Shown: positions 7,426-16,994 of the stretch, piece after piece
How positions within the stretch are numbered: the first letter of the stretch is position 1
Layout of the letters: the number at the start of each line of letters is the position of its first letter
Translations under genes and position numbers: made by a program
Source: Marinihelvus fidelis
GTDB taxonomy: Bacteria > Pseudomonadota > Gammaproteobacteria > Xanthomonadales > SZUA-36
Assembly: GCF_008725655.1 (NCBI RefSeq)
Contig: NZ_VYXP01000007.1
Coordinates: 1-34,038, forward strand
Length of the DNA stretch: 34,038 bases
Direction: 5' to 3'
The notes under the pieces: generated by a model
The model's input: only the letters and a program-made list of their open reading frames with translations
What the model was told of the DNA's origin: nothing
The model's database searches: none

Positions 7426-8895
7426 ATGAGTAATCGCCAGACCAAGATCATCGCCACGCTCGGCCCCGCCACAGACGACCCCGCGGTTCTCGCGCAGGTG
7501 ATCGCCGCCGGTGCCGACGTCTTCCGCCTGAACATGTCCCACGGCGGACCGGAAGAGCAGGCCGCGCGCGCGCGGCTGGTGCGCGAAACCGCCAGCAACA
7601 CCGGCAAGGAAGTGGCACTGCTGGTCGACCTGCAGGGTCCGAAGATTCGCGTCGAGAAGTTTGCCAACGGCGGCGTCGAACTCGAGCCGGGCCAGCCCTT
7701 CACGCTGGATGCCAGCGCCGAACCTGCGCCGGGTGATGACCGTCGCGTGGGCGTGACCTACAAGGGTCTGCCCGGTGACGTGAAGCCGGGCGACACGCTG
7801 CTGCTGGACGACGGCCTGATCGCCATGCAGGTGGTCGAGGTCGAGGGCGACCAGATTCACTGTGAAACGGAAGTCGGAGGATATCTTTCCAGCCGCAAGG
7901 GCCTGAACCTGAAGGGCGGCGGCCTGTCGATCCCCGGCATCGCCGATCACGACCGCGCCGACATCAAGCGCGCCGCCGAGATGGACGCCGATTACCTGGC
8001 CGTGTCATTCCCGCGCAACGCCGACGACATGATCCAGGCGAAGAAGCTGCTGCGCGAAGCCGGCAGCCACGCCCGCGTCGTGGCCAAGATCGAGCGCGCC
8101 GAGGCCATCGAGAACCTGGAAGAGATCATCGACGCCAGCGACGTGGTCATGATCGCGCGCGGTGACCTGGGCGTTGAGATCGGCGACGCCGAGCTGCCCG
8201 GCCTGCAGAAACGCATCATCCGCGCCGCGCTGGACCAGAACCGCGTGGTGATCACCGCCACCCAGATGATGCAGTCCATGGTCGAGAACCCGGTGCCCAC
8301 GCGCGCCGAGGTGCTGGACGTGGCCAACGCCGTCATCGACGGCACCGACGCCGTGATGCTGTCGGCCGAAACGGCCGTCGGCCGCCACCCGGTCAAGGTC
8401 ATCGAGGCCATGAACCGCGTCTGCGTGGGCGCCGAAGCCCATGTCGAGAGCCTGCATTCCGAGCGCGGCATGAACGTGCGCTTCAACCGCATCGACCAGG
8501 CCATCGCCTCGGCGGCCATGTACATGGCCACGCACGTGAAGGTCGACGCCATCATCGCGCTGACCGAATCCGGCTCCACCGCCCAGTGGCTGTCGCGTGT
8601 GCGTACCCCGGTCCCGATCTTCGCGCTGTCCGCGCTGGCCGCCAGCCGTCGCCGCATGGCCATGTACCGTGACGTCTATCCCATCGCCCACGTGCCGCAG
8701 GGCAAGGGCATGGACAAGGTGCTGGCCAACGTCGTCGCGCTGCTGCTCGACCAGGGCCGCGTGAAAGTGGGCGACCGCGTCATCCTCACCATGGGCGACC
8801 GCCTGGGCAATGAGGGCGGCACCAACAGCCTGCGCCTGGTCCAGGTGGCCAGCGACGGCTTCGTCGACAGCCAGACCAAGCTGGACCTGCACTGA
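7426..8895 (+). CDS. pykA: Pyruvate kinase (PykA type)
   Basis: A 489-aa protein of full family length that converts phosphoenolpyruvate and ADP to pyruvate and ATP. Recognisable in order are TKIIATLGPAT at the N-terminus, the LNMSHGG active-site strand, DLQGPKIR, the B domain, KADIK-like DRADIKRAAEMDADYLAVSFPR, KIERAEA, ARGDLGVEIG, the signature ITATQMMQSM with PTRAEVLDVANAV, and the C-terminal regulatory domain (about 350-489). The pattern of blocks is closer to E. coli PykA (AMP-activated) than to PykF. It diverges from the cytochrome gene. Aldolase and malic enzyme follow, so it belongs to a lower-glycolysis/pyruvate cluster. The Shine-Dalgarno before the ATG is weak. Confidence 0.97.
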   Translation: MSNRQTKIIATLGPATDDPAVLAQVIAAGADVFRLNMSHGGPEEQAARARLVRETASNTGKEVALLVDLQGPKIRVEKFANGGVELEPGQPFTLDASAEPAPGDDRRVGVTYKGLPGDVKPGDTLLLDDGLIAMQVVEVEGDQIHCETEVGGYLSSRKGLNLKGGGLSIPGIADHDRADIKRAAEMDADYLAVSFPRNADDMIQAKKLLREAGSHARVVAKIERAEAIENLEEIIDASDVVMIARGDLGVEIGDAELPGLQKRIIRAALDQNRVVITATQMMQSMVENPVPTRAEVLDVANAVIDGTDAVMLSAETAVGRHPVKVIEAMNRVCVGAEAHVESLHSERGMNVRFNRIDQAIASAAMYMATHVKVDAIIALTESGSTAQWLSRVRTPVPIFALSALAASRRRMAMYRDVYPIAHVPQGKGMDKVLANVVALLLDQGRVKVGDRVILTMGDRLGNEGGTNSLRLVQVASDGFVDSQTKLDLH

Positions 8896-8916
8896 GATTG
8901 CGGCAAACAGCCTGAT

Positions 8917-8956
8917 TTCATGGAACCGATTGCATTGCATTGGCAATCGCCATGAA
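8917..8956. other. Nested inverted repeat between pykA and the aldolase gene
   Basis: TTCATGG (8917-8923) pairs with CCATGAA (8950-8956). Inside it GATTGC (8928-8933) pairs with GCAATC (8943-8948), giving 13 bp with an asymmetric bulge and a 9-nt loop. TAGTTTTGTT follows, so it could be an imperfect terminator for pykA. It could equally be an operator upstream of the aldolase gene. The two cannot be separated from sequence. Confidence 0.5.
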
Positions 8957-9021
8957 TAGTTTTGTTGCGCGTCACGCTTTAGAATGCGGGGTTCCCATCG
9001 AATAACGACAGGAGAGGCTCA

Positions 9022-10044
9022 ATGAGCAGTATGGACCTGGTGAAAACCGCCGCGGCCATGGTGGCCGAAGGCAAGGGCATTCTCGCCATCGACGAGAGCA
9101 CGGGCACCTGCCAGAAGCGTTTCGATTCCATTGGTGTGGAGTGCACCGAGGAAAACCGCCGCGCCTATCGCGACATGCTGCTGACCACGCCGGGGCTGGG
9201 TGATCATATTTCCGGTGCCATCCTGTTTGATGAAACGCTGCGCCAGGCCACGGCCGACGGCACGCCGTTCACGAAAGTCATGACCGACGCCGGCATCCTG
9301 CCCGGCATCAAGGTCGACAAGGGCGCGCACCCGCTGGCGGGCGCCGCCCCCGGCGAGAAGGTCACCGAGGGCCTGGACGGCCTGCGTGCCCGCCTGGAAG
9401 AGTATGCGGAACTGGGCGCCAAGTTCGCCAAGTGGCGCGCGGTGATCACCATCGGCGAGAACATGCCCACGCCGGGCTGCATCGACGCCAACGCCCATGC
9501 CCTGGCCCGCTACGCGGCGCTGTGCCAGGAAGTCGGCCTGGTGCCGATGGTCGAGCCCGAAGTCATCATGGACGGCGAGCACGACCTCGACGAATGTTAC
9601 GAAGTAACCGAGGCCACGCTGCGCTCGCTGTTCAGCGAGCTGTACGAGCAGAATGTGCTGCTGGAAGGCACCATCCTGAAGGCCAGCATGGTGATTTCCG
9701 GCACCAAGGCGTCAAATCGCGCCGGTGTCGACGAAGTCGCCCGTGCCACGCTGCAGTGCCTGCTGAACGCCGTGCCCGCGGCCGTGGCGGGCGTCGTGTT
9801 CCTGTCTGGTGGCCAGTCGGATGAAGAAGCCACCGCCCACCTGGACGCCATGAACAAGCTGGGTGAATTCCCGTGGCCGCTGACGTTTTCCTACGGTCGC
9901 GCGCTGCAGGCGCCGGCGCTGGCCACCTGGGGTGAGAACCCGGCGGCCAACGTGGCCGCCGCCCAGGCCAAGCTGGCGCACCGCGCGCGCATGAACGGCC
10001 TGGCCGCGAAAGGCGAGTACGACGCCGGCCTTGAAGCCGCCTGA
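9022..10044 (+). CDS. Class I fructose-bisphosphate aldolase
   Basis: A 340-aa metazoan/plant-like class I aldolase, which uses a Schiff-base lysine instead of a metal. It interconverts fructose 1,6-bisphosphate with dihydroxyacetone phosphate and glyceraldehyde 3-phosphate. Visible motifs are KGILAIDESTGTCQKRF (about 19-35), GILPGIKVDKG (about 92-102), KWRAV (around 139), EPEVIMDGEHD (about 182-192) and LEGTILKASMV with the Schiff-base Lys220, then FLSGGQSDEEAT and FSYGRALQAP. The enzyme is cytoplasmic. The start has a strong Shine-Dalgarno (AGGAGAG, 9010-9016) 5 nt before the ATG. A strong terminator follows, so it is probably monocistronic or the end of a pykA-aldolase unit. E. coli FbaB belongs to a different class I subfamily, so that symbol is not applied. 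Confidence 0.96.
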   Translation: MSSMDLVKTAAAMVAEGKGILAIDESTGTCQKRFDSIGVECTEENRRAYRDMLLTTPGLGDHISGAILFDETLRQATADGTPFTKVMTDAGILPGIKVDKGAHPLAGAAPGEKVTEGLDGLRARLEEYAELGAKFAKWRAVITIGENMPTPGCIDANAHALARYAALCQEVGLVPMVEPEVIMDGEHDLDECYEVTEATLRSLFSELYEQNVLLEGTILKASMVISGTKASNRAGVDEVARATLQCLLNAVPAAVAGVVFLSGGQSDEEATAHLDAMNKLGEFPWPLTFSYGRALQAPALATWGENPAANVAAAQAKLAHRARMNGLAAKGEYDAGLEAA

Positions 10045-10068
10045 CGTTCGCCAACACGACTGAGTCCC

Positions 10069-10096
10069 AGGCCCGGGCAGCCCCCGGGCCTTTTTA
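10069..10096 (+). terminator. Intrinsic terminator after the aldolase gene
   Basis: AGGCCCGGG (10069-10077), a 5-nt loop, CCCGGGCCT (10083-10091) and a T-tract to 10095 form a strong 9-bp GC-rich hairpin. It lies 25 bp after the aldolase stop and ends 23 bp before maeB. Confidence 0.93.
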
Positions 10097-10118
10097 TCCC
10101 CGAACTGGACGCCGTGCC

Positions 10119-12413
10119 ATGAAGGACAAACTCAAGGAAGCCGCGCTGGAGTATCACCGCTCTCCGCGGCCCGGCAAGATCAAGATCACGCCCACCAAGG
10201 CGCTGACGACGTCGCGCGACCTGGCGCTGGCGTATTCGCCGGGCGTGGCCGCGGCCAGCGAGCTGATTGCCGAGGACCCCGCCGAGGCCGGCAACATGAC
10301 AGCACGCTCCAACCTGGTCGGCGTGGTCACCAACGGCACGGCCGTGCTGGGTCTGGGCGATATCGGCCCGCTGGCGGCCAAGCCGGTCATGGAAGGCAAG
10401 GGCGTGCTGTTCAAGAAGTTCGCCGACATCGACGTCTTCGACATCGAGATCGACGAGCGCGACCCGAAAAAGCTGATCGACATCGTTGCTTCGCTGGGCC
10501 CCACCTTCGGCGGCATCAACCTGGAAGACATCAAGGCGCCGGAGTGCTTCGAGGTGGAAGCGGCGCTGCGCGAGCGCATGAACATCCCGGTGTTCCACGA
10601 CGACCAGCATGGCACGGCCATCATCGTGGCCGCCGCGGTCACCAATGCACTGGAACTGGTTGAAAAGGACATCGGTGAAGTCAAGCTGGCCGCCAGCGGC
10701 GCTGGCGCGGCCGGCATGGCCTGCCTGGACTTGCTGGTCAAGCTGGGCATGAAGCGCGAGAACATCACCGTCAGTGACAAGGCCGGCGTGGTTTACGAGG
10801 GTCGGGTCGAGGACATGGACCCGCGCAAGGCGCAGTACGCCACGCCCACTGAAAAGCGCACTCTGGCCGAGATCTTGGAGGGCGTCGACATCTTCCTGGG
10901 CGTGTCCGCCGGCGGCATCGTCACCGGCGAGATGATCGCCTCGATGGCCGAGCGCCCGATCGTGTTGGCGCTGGCCAACCCGGTGCCCGAGATCATGCCG
11001 GACGAAGTGCTGGCGGTGCGTCCCGACGCCATCATCGCCACCGGCCGCTCGGACTTCCCGAACCAGGTCAACAACGTGCTGTGTTTCCCGTTCATATTCC
11101 GCGGCGCGCTGGATGTCGGCGCAACCGGCATTAACGATGAAATGCAGATGGCCTGCGTGAATGCGTTGGCGGAGCTGACCCGCAAGGAAGTCAGCCCGGT
11201 GAGCGCGGCCGCTTACGGCGAGGAAAACCTGAAGTTCGGTCCGCAGTACCTGATTCCGAAGCCGTTCGACCCGCGCCTGCTGGTGCAGCTGGCGCCCGCC
11301 GTGGCCCGTGCGGCCATCGAAAGCGGCGTGGCCACGCGGCCCATCGAGAACATGGAGGCCTACCGCGAGAAACTCGAGCAGTTCCTGTGGCGGACCGGCA
11401 TCCTGATGAAGCCGATCTACGATGCCGCGCGCCGCGACATCAAGCGCATTGCGTTTGCCGAGGGCGAGGAAGAGGTCATCCTGCGCGCGGTGCAGATTAT
11501 CCTGGATGACTGCGTGGCGAAGCCGGTGCTGATCGGCCGTCCGTCGGTCATCGCCCAGCGTGTCGAAAAGCTCGGGTTGCGCTTCGACCCGGAAAGTGAC
11601 GTCGAGATCGTCAACCCGGAATACGACCCGCGCTTCCGCGAATACTGGACGCTGTATCACTCGCTGATGGAGCGCAAGGGTGTGTCGCCGGTACTGGCGA
11701 AAGCTATCGTGCGCACGCGCAACAGCGTGATCGCGGCGCTCAGCGTCAAGCGCGGCGACGCCGACGGCCTGATCTGCGGCATCGTCGGCCGCTACCAGGA
11801 CAAGGTCGAGCGCATCCGCGATGTCATCGGCGTGCAGAACGGCGGCGATATCATGGCTGCGCTCAGCGTGCTGGGTACCGAGGAAGGCACCTATTTTGTC
11901 TGCGATACGCAGGTCAACGCCGACCCCAGTGCTGAAGAGATCGTGGAGATCACGCTGATGGCCGCCGAGAAGGTGCGCCATTTCGGCCTGGTGCCGCGCG
12001 TGGCGCTGTTGTCGCACTCCAGCTTCGGCAGTCACGACGACGTGCAGGCGCAGAAGATGCGTCGCGCGCTGGACCTGCTGCTCGAGCGCGCGCCCGACCT
12101 GGAAGTGGACGGCGAGATGCCGGCCGACATGGCCATCGACGTCGAATACCGCCGCCGGGTGTTCCCGAATTCGCGCCTGAAGGCGCCCGCCAACCTGCTG
12201 GTGATGCCGACGCTGGGCGCCGCGCATATCGCCTACAACCTGGCGCGCGTCGTTGGCAACGCCGTCGCCGTCGGCCCCATACTGTTGGGTACGGCGCAAC
12301 CGGCACATATACTGACACCCTCGGCGACCGTTCGCCGGGTGGTCAACATGACAGCACTGGCCGCGGTGGAGGCCCAGTTGCTGGAATCCAAGCAACAGGA
12401 AAAAGATAGATGA
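10119..12413 (+). CDS. maeB: NADP-dependent malic enzyme with phosphotransacetylase-like domain (MaeB)
   Basis: A 764-aa two-part protein, matching the usual MaeB length of about 760. The malic enzyme half carries YSPGVAAAS (near 34-42), [16 protein letters not shown], the metal-site region DDQHGTAI and the dinucleotide fold [10 protein letters not shown] (about 191-200), then LANPVPEI and [13 protein letters not shown]. From about 435 onward comes a phosphate acetyl/butyryltransferase-like domain, beginning IAFAEGEEE and including IGRPSVI. In MaeB that half is regulatory (acetyl-CoA binding) rather than clearly catalytic. The reaction is oxidative decarboxylation of malate to pyruvate with NADPH. 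It leads the operon and overlaps aceE by 4 nt (ATGA), so malate-derived pyruvate production and its oxidation are co-transcribed. No obvious promoter fits in the 23 bp after the upstream terminator. Confidence 0.95.
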   Translation: MKDKLKEAALEYHRSPRPGKIKITPTKALTTSRDLALAYSPGVAAASELIAEDPAEAGNMTARSNLVGVVTNGTAVLGLGDIGPLAAKPVMEGKGVLFKKFADIDVFDIEIDERDPKKLIDIVASLGPTFGGINLEDIKAPECFEVEAALRERMNIPVFHDDQHGTAIIVAAAVTNALELVEKDIGEVKLAASGAGAAGMACLDLLVKLGMKRENITVSDKAGVVYEGRVEDMDPRKAQYATPTEKRTLAEILEGVDIFLGVSAGGIVTGEMIASMAERPIVLALANPVPEIMPDEVLAVRPDAIIATGRSDFPNQVNNVLCFPFIFRGALDVGATGINDEMQMACVNALAELTRKEVSPVSAAAYGEENLKFGPQYLIPKPFDPRLLVQLAPAVARAAIESGVATRPIENMEAYREKLEQFLWRTGILMKPIYDAARRDIKRIAFAEGEEEVILRAVQIILDDCVAKPVLIGRPSVIAQRVEKLGLRFDPESDVEIVNPEYDPRFREYWTLYHSLMERKGVSPVLAKAIVRTRNSVIAALSVKRGDADGLICGIVGRYQDKVERIRDVIGVQNGGDIMAALSVLGTEEGTYFVCDTQVNADPSAEEIVEITLMAAEKVRHFGLVPRVALLSHSSFGSHDDVQAQKMRRALDLLLERAPDLEVDGEMPADMAIDVEYRRRVFPNSRLKAPANLLVMPTLGAAHIAYNLARVVGNAVAVGPILLGTAQPAHILTPSATVRRVVNMTALAAVEAQLLESKQQEKDR

Positions 12414-15091
12414 CTGGTAATTCAGTGCGGGCCGGCGCGTCCGCCCAGAACGATTTGGACCCGAAGGAAACTGCGGAATGGCTGGAAAGCCTGCAGGCGG
12501 TCATCGAGCAGGACGGCCCCGAGCGGGCGCACTTCCTGCTCGAACACCTGGTGGACTTCACCCGGCGCTCCGGTGGTCACTTGCCGTACGACGCCACCAC
12601 GGCGTACATCAACACCATCCCGCCGCACCTGGAGCCGGAAGTACCCGGCGACCGCGAGCTGGAGTACCGGATCCGTTCGATCATCCGCTGGAACGCGATG
12701 GCCACGGTGCTGCGCGCCGGCAAGCGCGGCGGCGAACTGGGCGGCCATATCGCCAGCTTCGCCTCGGCCGCGACGCTGTACGACGTCGGCTTCAACCACT
12801 TCTGGCGCGGTAACGACCACGCCGACGGCGGTGACCTGCTCTACATCCAGGGCCATTCATCGCCGGGCATTTACGCCCGCGCCTTCCTGGAAGGCCGCCT
12901 GAGCGAAGACAAGATGGACCGCTTCCGCCAGGAAGTCGACGGTGACGGCCTGAGTTCCTACCCGCACCCCTGGCTGATGCCGGACTTCTGGCAGCTGCCG
13001 ACGGTATCCATGGGCCTGGGGCCGATCATGGCCATCTACCAGGCGCGCTTCCTGAAATACCTGACCAACCGCGGCATCACCGACGCGGCCAACCGCAAGG
13101 TCTGGTGCTTCCTGGGCGACGGCGAGACCGACGAGCCGGAAAGCCTGGGCGCGATCTCGCTGGCCGGCCGCGAAGGCCTGGACAACCTGATCTTCGTGAT
13201 CAACTGCAACCTGCAGCGCCTGGACGGCCCCGTGCGCGGCAACGGCAAGATCATCCAGGAACTGGAAGGCGTGTTCCGCGGCGCCGGCTGGAACGTCATC
13301 AAGGTCATCTGGGGCTCCTACTGGGATCCGCTGCTGGCGAAAGACAAGGACGGCCTGCTGCGCAAGCGCATGGAAGAAGCCGTCGACGGCGAGTACCAGA
13401 ACTACAAGGCCAAGGGCGGCGCGTACACGCGCGAGCATTTCTTCGGCAAGTACCCGGAGCTCAAGGCGATGGTGGCCAACCTGTCCGACCAGGACATCTG
13501 GCGCCTGAACCGCGGCGGCCACGACCCGATGAAGATCTACGCGGCCTACGACGCGGCTACCAAGCATAAAGGCCAGCCGACGGTCATCCTGGCGAAGACC
13601 GTCAAGGGCTACGGCATGGGTTCATCGGGCGAAGCCCAGAACATCACCCACCAGCAGAAGAAAATGGATACGGAGTCCATCCGACAGTTCCGCGACCGTT
13701 TCGGCGTACCGATTCCGGACGAGAAGCTGGAAGAGGTGCCGTACTACCACCCGGGCGAAGACAGCCCGGAAGTGAAGTACATGCTGGAACGCCGCGAAGC
13801 GCTGGGCGGCTCGCTGCCCGAGCGCCGTCACGCCATGGAGCCGCTGGATATTCCCGATCTCGAGAAGTTTGCGTCACTGCTGAAAGACACCGGTGACAGG
13901 GAAATCAGCACCACCATGGCCTTCGTCCGCGCGCTTGCGATTTTGCTGCGCGACAAGGGCCTGGCCAAGCGCATCGTGCCCATCGTCGCCGACGAGGCGC
14001 GTACCTTCGGCATGGAGGGCATGTTCCGCCAGCTGGGTATCTACGCGGCCAAGGGCCAGCTCTACGAACCGGTCGATTCCGACCAGCTGATGTTTTACAA
14101 GGAGTCGCAGAACGGCCAGATCCTGCAGGAAGGCATTACCGAGGCCGGCGCCATGAGCTCATGGATTGCCGCGGCCACCAGCTACGCCGCCAGCGGCGAG
14201 GTGATGATCCCGTTCTTCATTTACTACTCGATGTTCGGCTTCCAGCGCGTCGGCGACCTGGCCTGGGCGGCCGGCGACCTGCGCGCGCGCGGTTTCCTGC
14301 TGGGCGGCACCTCCGGCCGCACCACGCTGAACGGCGAAGGCCTGCAGCACGAAGACGGCCACAGCCATATCCTGTCCGGCACCATCCCGAATTGCATCTC
14401 CTACGACCCGACGTTCAGCTACGAGCTGGTTGTGATCGTGCAGGATGGCATGCGCCGCATGTACGCCGACTGCGAGGATGTCTACTACTACATCACGGTG
14501 ATGAACGAGAACTACACCCACCCGGAAATGCCGGAAGGCGCCGAGGAGGGCATCCGCCGTGGCCTGTACCTGTTCCGCGAGGGTGCCAAGGGCAAGAAGC
14601 GCGTGCAGCTGATGGGCTCCGGCGCCATCCTGCGCGAGGTCATTGCCGCCGCCGATATCCTGAAGGCCGATTACGGTGTGGAATCGGACATCTGGAGCGC
14701 CACCAGCTTCAACGAACTGCGCCGCGACGGCGAGACCGTCGAGCGCCAGAACCGCCTGAACCCGGGCAGCGACGACAAGAGCTGGGTCGAACAGTGCATG
14801 ACCGGCCACGAAGGCCCGGTCATCGCCAGCACCGACTACGTGCGCTCTTTCGCCGAGCAGATTCGCCAGTGGGTGCCACAGCATCGCTACACGGTGCTGG
14901 GCACGGACGGCTTCGGCCGCTCCGACACCCGCGAGAACCTGCGCCGGCACTTCGAGGTCGACCGTAACTACGTGACCTACACGGCGCTGCACAGCCTGTA
15001 CCTGGATGGCGACGTCAGCGAGAAAGACCTGCTGGCCGCCCGTGACAAACTCGGCATCGACGCCGACCGCATCTACCCCCTGAAGGCCTGA
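12410..15091 (+). CDS. aceE: Pyruvate dehydrogenase E1, homodimeric type
   Basis: An 893-aa protein, close to E. coli AceE (887). It decarboxylates pyruvate with thiamine diphosphate and transfers the acetyl group to the E2 lipoyl arm. The thiamine diphosphate/Mg motif begins at GDGETDEPES (about 237) and ends with the conserved Asn block VINCNLQRLDGP. GHSSPGIYARAFLEGRL, KTVKGYGMG, DEARTFGMEGMFRQLG and the GLQHEDGHSH loop are further AceE hallmarks. The ATG overlaps the maeB stop, and AGGA about 10 nt upstream is a usable ribosome site. aceF starts 2 nt after its stop. The cofactor comes from thiamine, and a thiamine salvage operon lies 8 kb upstream, though no direct link is implied. Confidence 0.97.
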   Translation: MTGNSVRAGASAQNDLDPKETAEWLESLQAVIEQDGPERAHFLLEHLVDFTRRSGGHLPYDATTAYINTIPPHLEPEVPGDRELEYRIRSIIRWNAMATVLRAGKRGGELGGHIASFASAATLYDVGFNHFWRGNDHADGGDLLYIQGHSSPGIYARAFLEGRLSEDKMDRFRQEVDGDGLSSYPHPWLMPDFWQLPTVSMGLGPIMAIYQARFLKYLTNRGITDAANRKVWCFLGDGETDEPESLGAISLAGREGLDNLIFVINCNLQRLDGPVRGNGKIIQELEGVFRGAGWNVIKVIWGSYWDPLLAKDKDGLLRKRMEEAVDGEYQNYKAKGGAYTREHFFGKYPELKAMVANLSDQDIWRLNRGGHDPMKIYAAYDAATKHKGQPTVILAKTVKGYGMGSSGEAQNITHQQKKMDTESIRQFRDRFGVPIPDEKLEEVPYYHPGEDSPEVKYMLERREALGGSLPERRHAMEPLDIPDLEKFASLLKDTGDREISTTMAFVRALAILLRDKGLAKRIVPIVADEARTFGMEGMFRQLGIYAAKGQLYEPVDSDQLMFYKESQNGQILQEGITEAGAMSSWIAAATSYAASGEVMIPFFIYYSMFGFQRVGDLAWAAGDLRARGFLLGGTSGRTTLNGEGLQHEDGHSHILSGTIPNCISYDPTFSYELVVIVQDGMRRMYADCEDVYYYITVMNENYTHPEMPEGAEEGIRRGLYLFREGAKGKKRVQLMGSGAILREVIAAADILKADYGVESDIWSATSFNELRRDGETVERQNRLNPGSDDKSWVEQCMTGHEGPVIASTDYVRSFAEQIRQWVPQHRYTVLGTDGFGRSDTRENLRRHFEVDRNYVTYTALHSLYLDGDVSEKDLLAARDKLGIDADRIYPLKA

Positions 15092-15093
15092 TC

Positions 15094-16470
15094 ATGGCGG
15101 AAAAGATTGAAGTCAAAGTACCGGACGTTGGTGATTTCGAAGACATCCCGGTGATCGAAGTCCTGGTCTCCGTCGGCGACACGGTCGAGGAAGAAGACTC
15201 GCTGGTCACGCTGGAGTCCGACAAGGCCACCATGGAAGTGCCGTCGCCCGCCGCCGGCACCATTGTCGAGCTGAAAGTGAAGCTGGATGACACCGTCAGC
15301 GAAGGCGATGTCGTGGCCGTGCTGGAAGTGTCCGGTGAAGGCGGTGAGACGGATAACGGTGAGAGCGGTGAAACGGAGGCGGCCGAAGCGCCTGCCGCCG
15401 AGGCCGCCGCCCCGGCTGAGCCGGAGAAACAACCCGAACCCGAAGCGCGGAAAGCAGAAGCCGATAAGCCGGCTGAAAAGGCCGCGCCGGCACCCAGCGC
15501 CGGCCCGCGGCAGTCGCCGCCGGTGCCTATTGGCGCCGACACCACGCTGCCCGACCGCGTGCCCTACGCCAGCCCGGCCATCCGCGCCTTCGCGCGTGAG
15601 CTGGGCGTCGACCTGTTCAAGGTCAGCGGCACGGGCCGCAAAGGCCGCATCCAGCGCGAAGACGTGTCCGGTTTCGTCAAGCAGGCCCTGGCCGGTGGCG
15701 CAGGCGCCGCGGCCGCTGGTGGCGGAGGCGGCCTGGACGTCGCGCCGCCGCCCAAGATTGACTTCAGCAAGTTCGGCGAGACCGAGGTCCAGGAACTGTC
15801 GCGGATCAAGAAGATTTCCGGCAAGAACCTGCACCGCAACTGGGTCACCATCCCGCACGTCACGCACAACGACGAGGCGGATATCACCGCGCTGGAAGCC
15901 TTCCGTAACGCCAACAAGGCGCAGGCCAAGGCCCAGGGCTTCAACCTGACGCCGCTGGTGTTCCTGATCAAGGGCGTGGTCAGCGCGCTGAAGAAGCACC
16001 CGAACTTCAACGCTTCGCTGGACCCGACCGGGGAGAACCTGATCCTGAAGCGCTACTTCAACATCGGTATCGCCGTGGACACACCGGACGGCCTGGTCGT
16101 CCCGGTCATCCGCGACTGCGACAAGAAGGGCGTGATGGAGCTCGCGAAGGAGCTGGGTGACGTCAGCGTGCGCGCCCGAGACGGCAAGCTGAAACCGGCC
16201 GACTGGCAGGGCGCGTGCTTCTCGATCTCCAGCCTGGGCGGTATTGGCGGCACCGATTTCACGCCGATCATCAACTCGCCCGAGGTGGCCATCCTGGGCG
16301 TCTCACGCTCGAAGATGACCCCGGTATGGGACGGCGAAGTCTTCCGTCCGCGGCTGATGCTGCCGATGTCGCTGAGCTACGACCATCGTGTGATTGACGG
16401 CGCCCAGGCGGCACGGTTCTGCCGCACGCTGGCCGGCCAGCTGGAAGGCCAGGGCCTGCTGTCACTGTGA
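15094..16470 (+). CDS. aceF: Pyruvate dehydrogenase E2, dihydrolipoamide acetyltransferase
   Basis: A 458-aa protein with one N-terminal lipoyl domain (1-80; lipoylated Lys44 in ESDKATMEVPS). An Ala/Pro/Glu-rich linker (about 85-140) is followed by the peripheral-subunit-binding domain (about 150-192, PYASPAIRAFARELGVDL). A Gly/Ala-rich linker leads to the catalytic core, ending with the acetyltransferase motif DHRVIDGA (His431, Asp435). E. coli AceF has three lipoyl domains; here a single one remains in E2 and another is fused to E3 downstream. E2 forms the core of the cytoplasmic complex and makes acetyl-CoA. The stop overlaps the next gene by 4 nt (GTGA). Confidence 0.96.
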   Translation: MAEKIEVKVPDVGDFEDIPVIEVLVSVGDTVEEEDSLVTLESDKATMEVPSPAAGTIVELKVKLDDTVSEGDVVAVLEVSGEGGETDNGESGETEAAEAPAAEAAAPAEPEKQPEPEARKAEADKPAEKAAPAPSAGPRQSPPVPIGADTTLPDRVPYASPAIRAFARELGVDLFKVSGTGRKGRIQREDVSGFVKQALAGGAGAAAAGGGGGLDVAPPPKIDFSKFGETEVQELSRIKKISGKNLHRNWVTIPHVTHNDEADITALEAFRNANKAQAKAQGFNLTPLVFLIKGVVSALKKHPNFNASLDPTGENLILKRYFNIGIAVDTPDGLVVPVIRDCDKKGVMELAKELGDVSVRARDGKLKPADWQGACFSISSLGGIGGTDFTPIINSPEVAILGVSRSKMTPVWDGEVFRPRLMLPMSLSYDHRVIDGAQAARFCRTLAGQLEGQGLLSL

Positions 16471-16994
16471 GCCCGATGCCCGGTCACACCGATGCCAATG
16501 CCGGTGTCGGCCGCGGCATGCTCTGGCTGGCCGCCATCGGCGTGCTGGCCGGGCTGACCTGGATGTTCTCGGCCATGCAGGATGAACCGGGCCAGGCCGT
16601 CAGCGGCACCGACGCCGGCGGTCGCGCCATGATCCAGCTGCCGCAGGATCGCAGCGGCCACTACCTGGCCGAGGGCACGATCAACGGCCAGGCCATCCAT
16701 TTCCTGGTCGACACCGGCGCCACGGACGTGGCGGTGTCGGAGGCACAGGCCCGGGCCCTGGGCCTGGATTTCGGCCCGCGAGTGACGGTGATGACCGCCG
16801 CCGGCCCGGCCGAGGCCTGGATGACCCGCCTGGACCGCGTGTCCATCGGCGGGATTTCAAGAAACAACGTACGCGCCACCATTACACCGGCGCTTGGCGA
16901 GGAGGCCCTGCTGGGCATGAGTTTTCTGAAGCATTTTGACATCCGCCAGACCGGCGGCACCCTGATCATCGCCGAAAAGGGGTTTGAGACGTGA
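16467..16994 (+). CDS. Membrane-anchored retropepsin-like aspartic protease (clan AA) inside the PDH operon
   Basis: A 175-aa protein with one N-terminal membrane segment (about 18-36) and a single retropepsin-like domain. The catalytic motif is VDTGATDVAVSE (Asp82, Thr83, Gly84), and the second conserved block LLGMSFLKHF is near 150. As with retropepsins, one Asp per chain implies a dimer as the active form. The domain is probably periplasmic, inferred from the N-terminal anchor. It sits between aceF and lpd with GTGA overlaps at both ends, so it is translationally embedded in the pyruvate dehydrogenase operon although it has no known role in that complex. The GTG at 16467 is chosen for the overlap; an ATG at 16476 would remove three residues. 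Confidence 0.87.
   Translation: MSPMPGHTDANAGVGRGMLWLAAIGVLAGLTWMFSAMQDEPGQAVSGTDAGGRAMIQLPQDRSGHYLAEGTINGQAIHFLVDTGATDVAVSEAQARALGLDFGPRVTVMTAAGPAEAWMTRLDRVSIGGISRNNVRATITPALGEEALLGMSFLKHFDIRQTGGTLIIAEKGFET

Noticed and set aside
7242-7703. N-terminal extension of the cytochrome frame into pykA
   Set aside because: The extra 154 residues are non-domain shadow of pyruvate kinase. The signal peptide starts after the ATG at 7241, and a promoter lies between.
9891-12395. Very long open frame (834 codons) on the minus strand opposite maeB
   Set aside because: It lies wholly antisense to a clear malic enzyme gene, has His/Arg/Gln-rich composition typical of shadow frames in GC-rich DNA, and shows no domain or signal.
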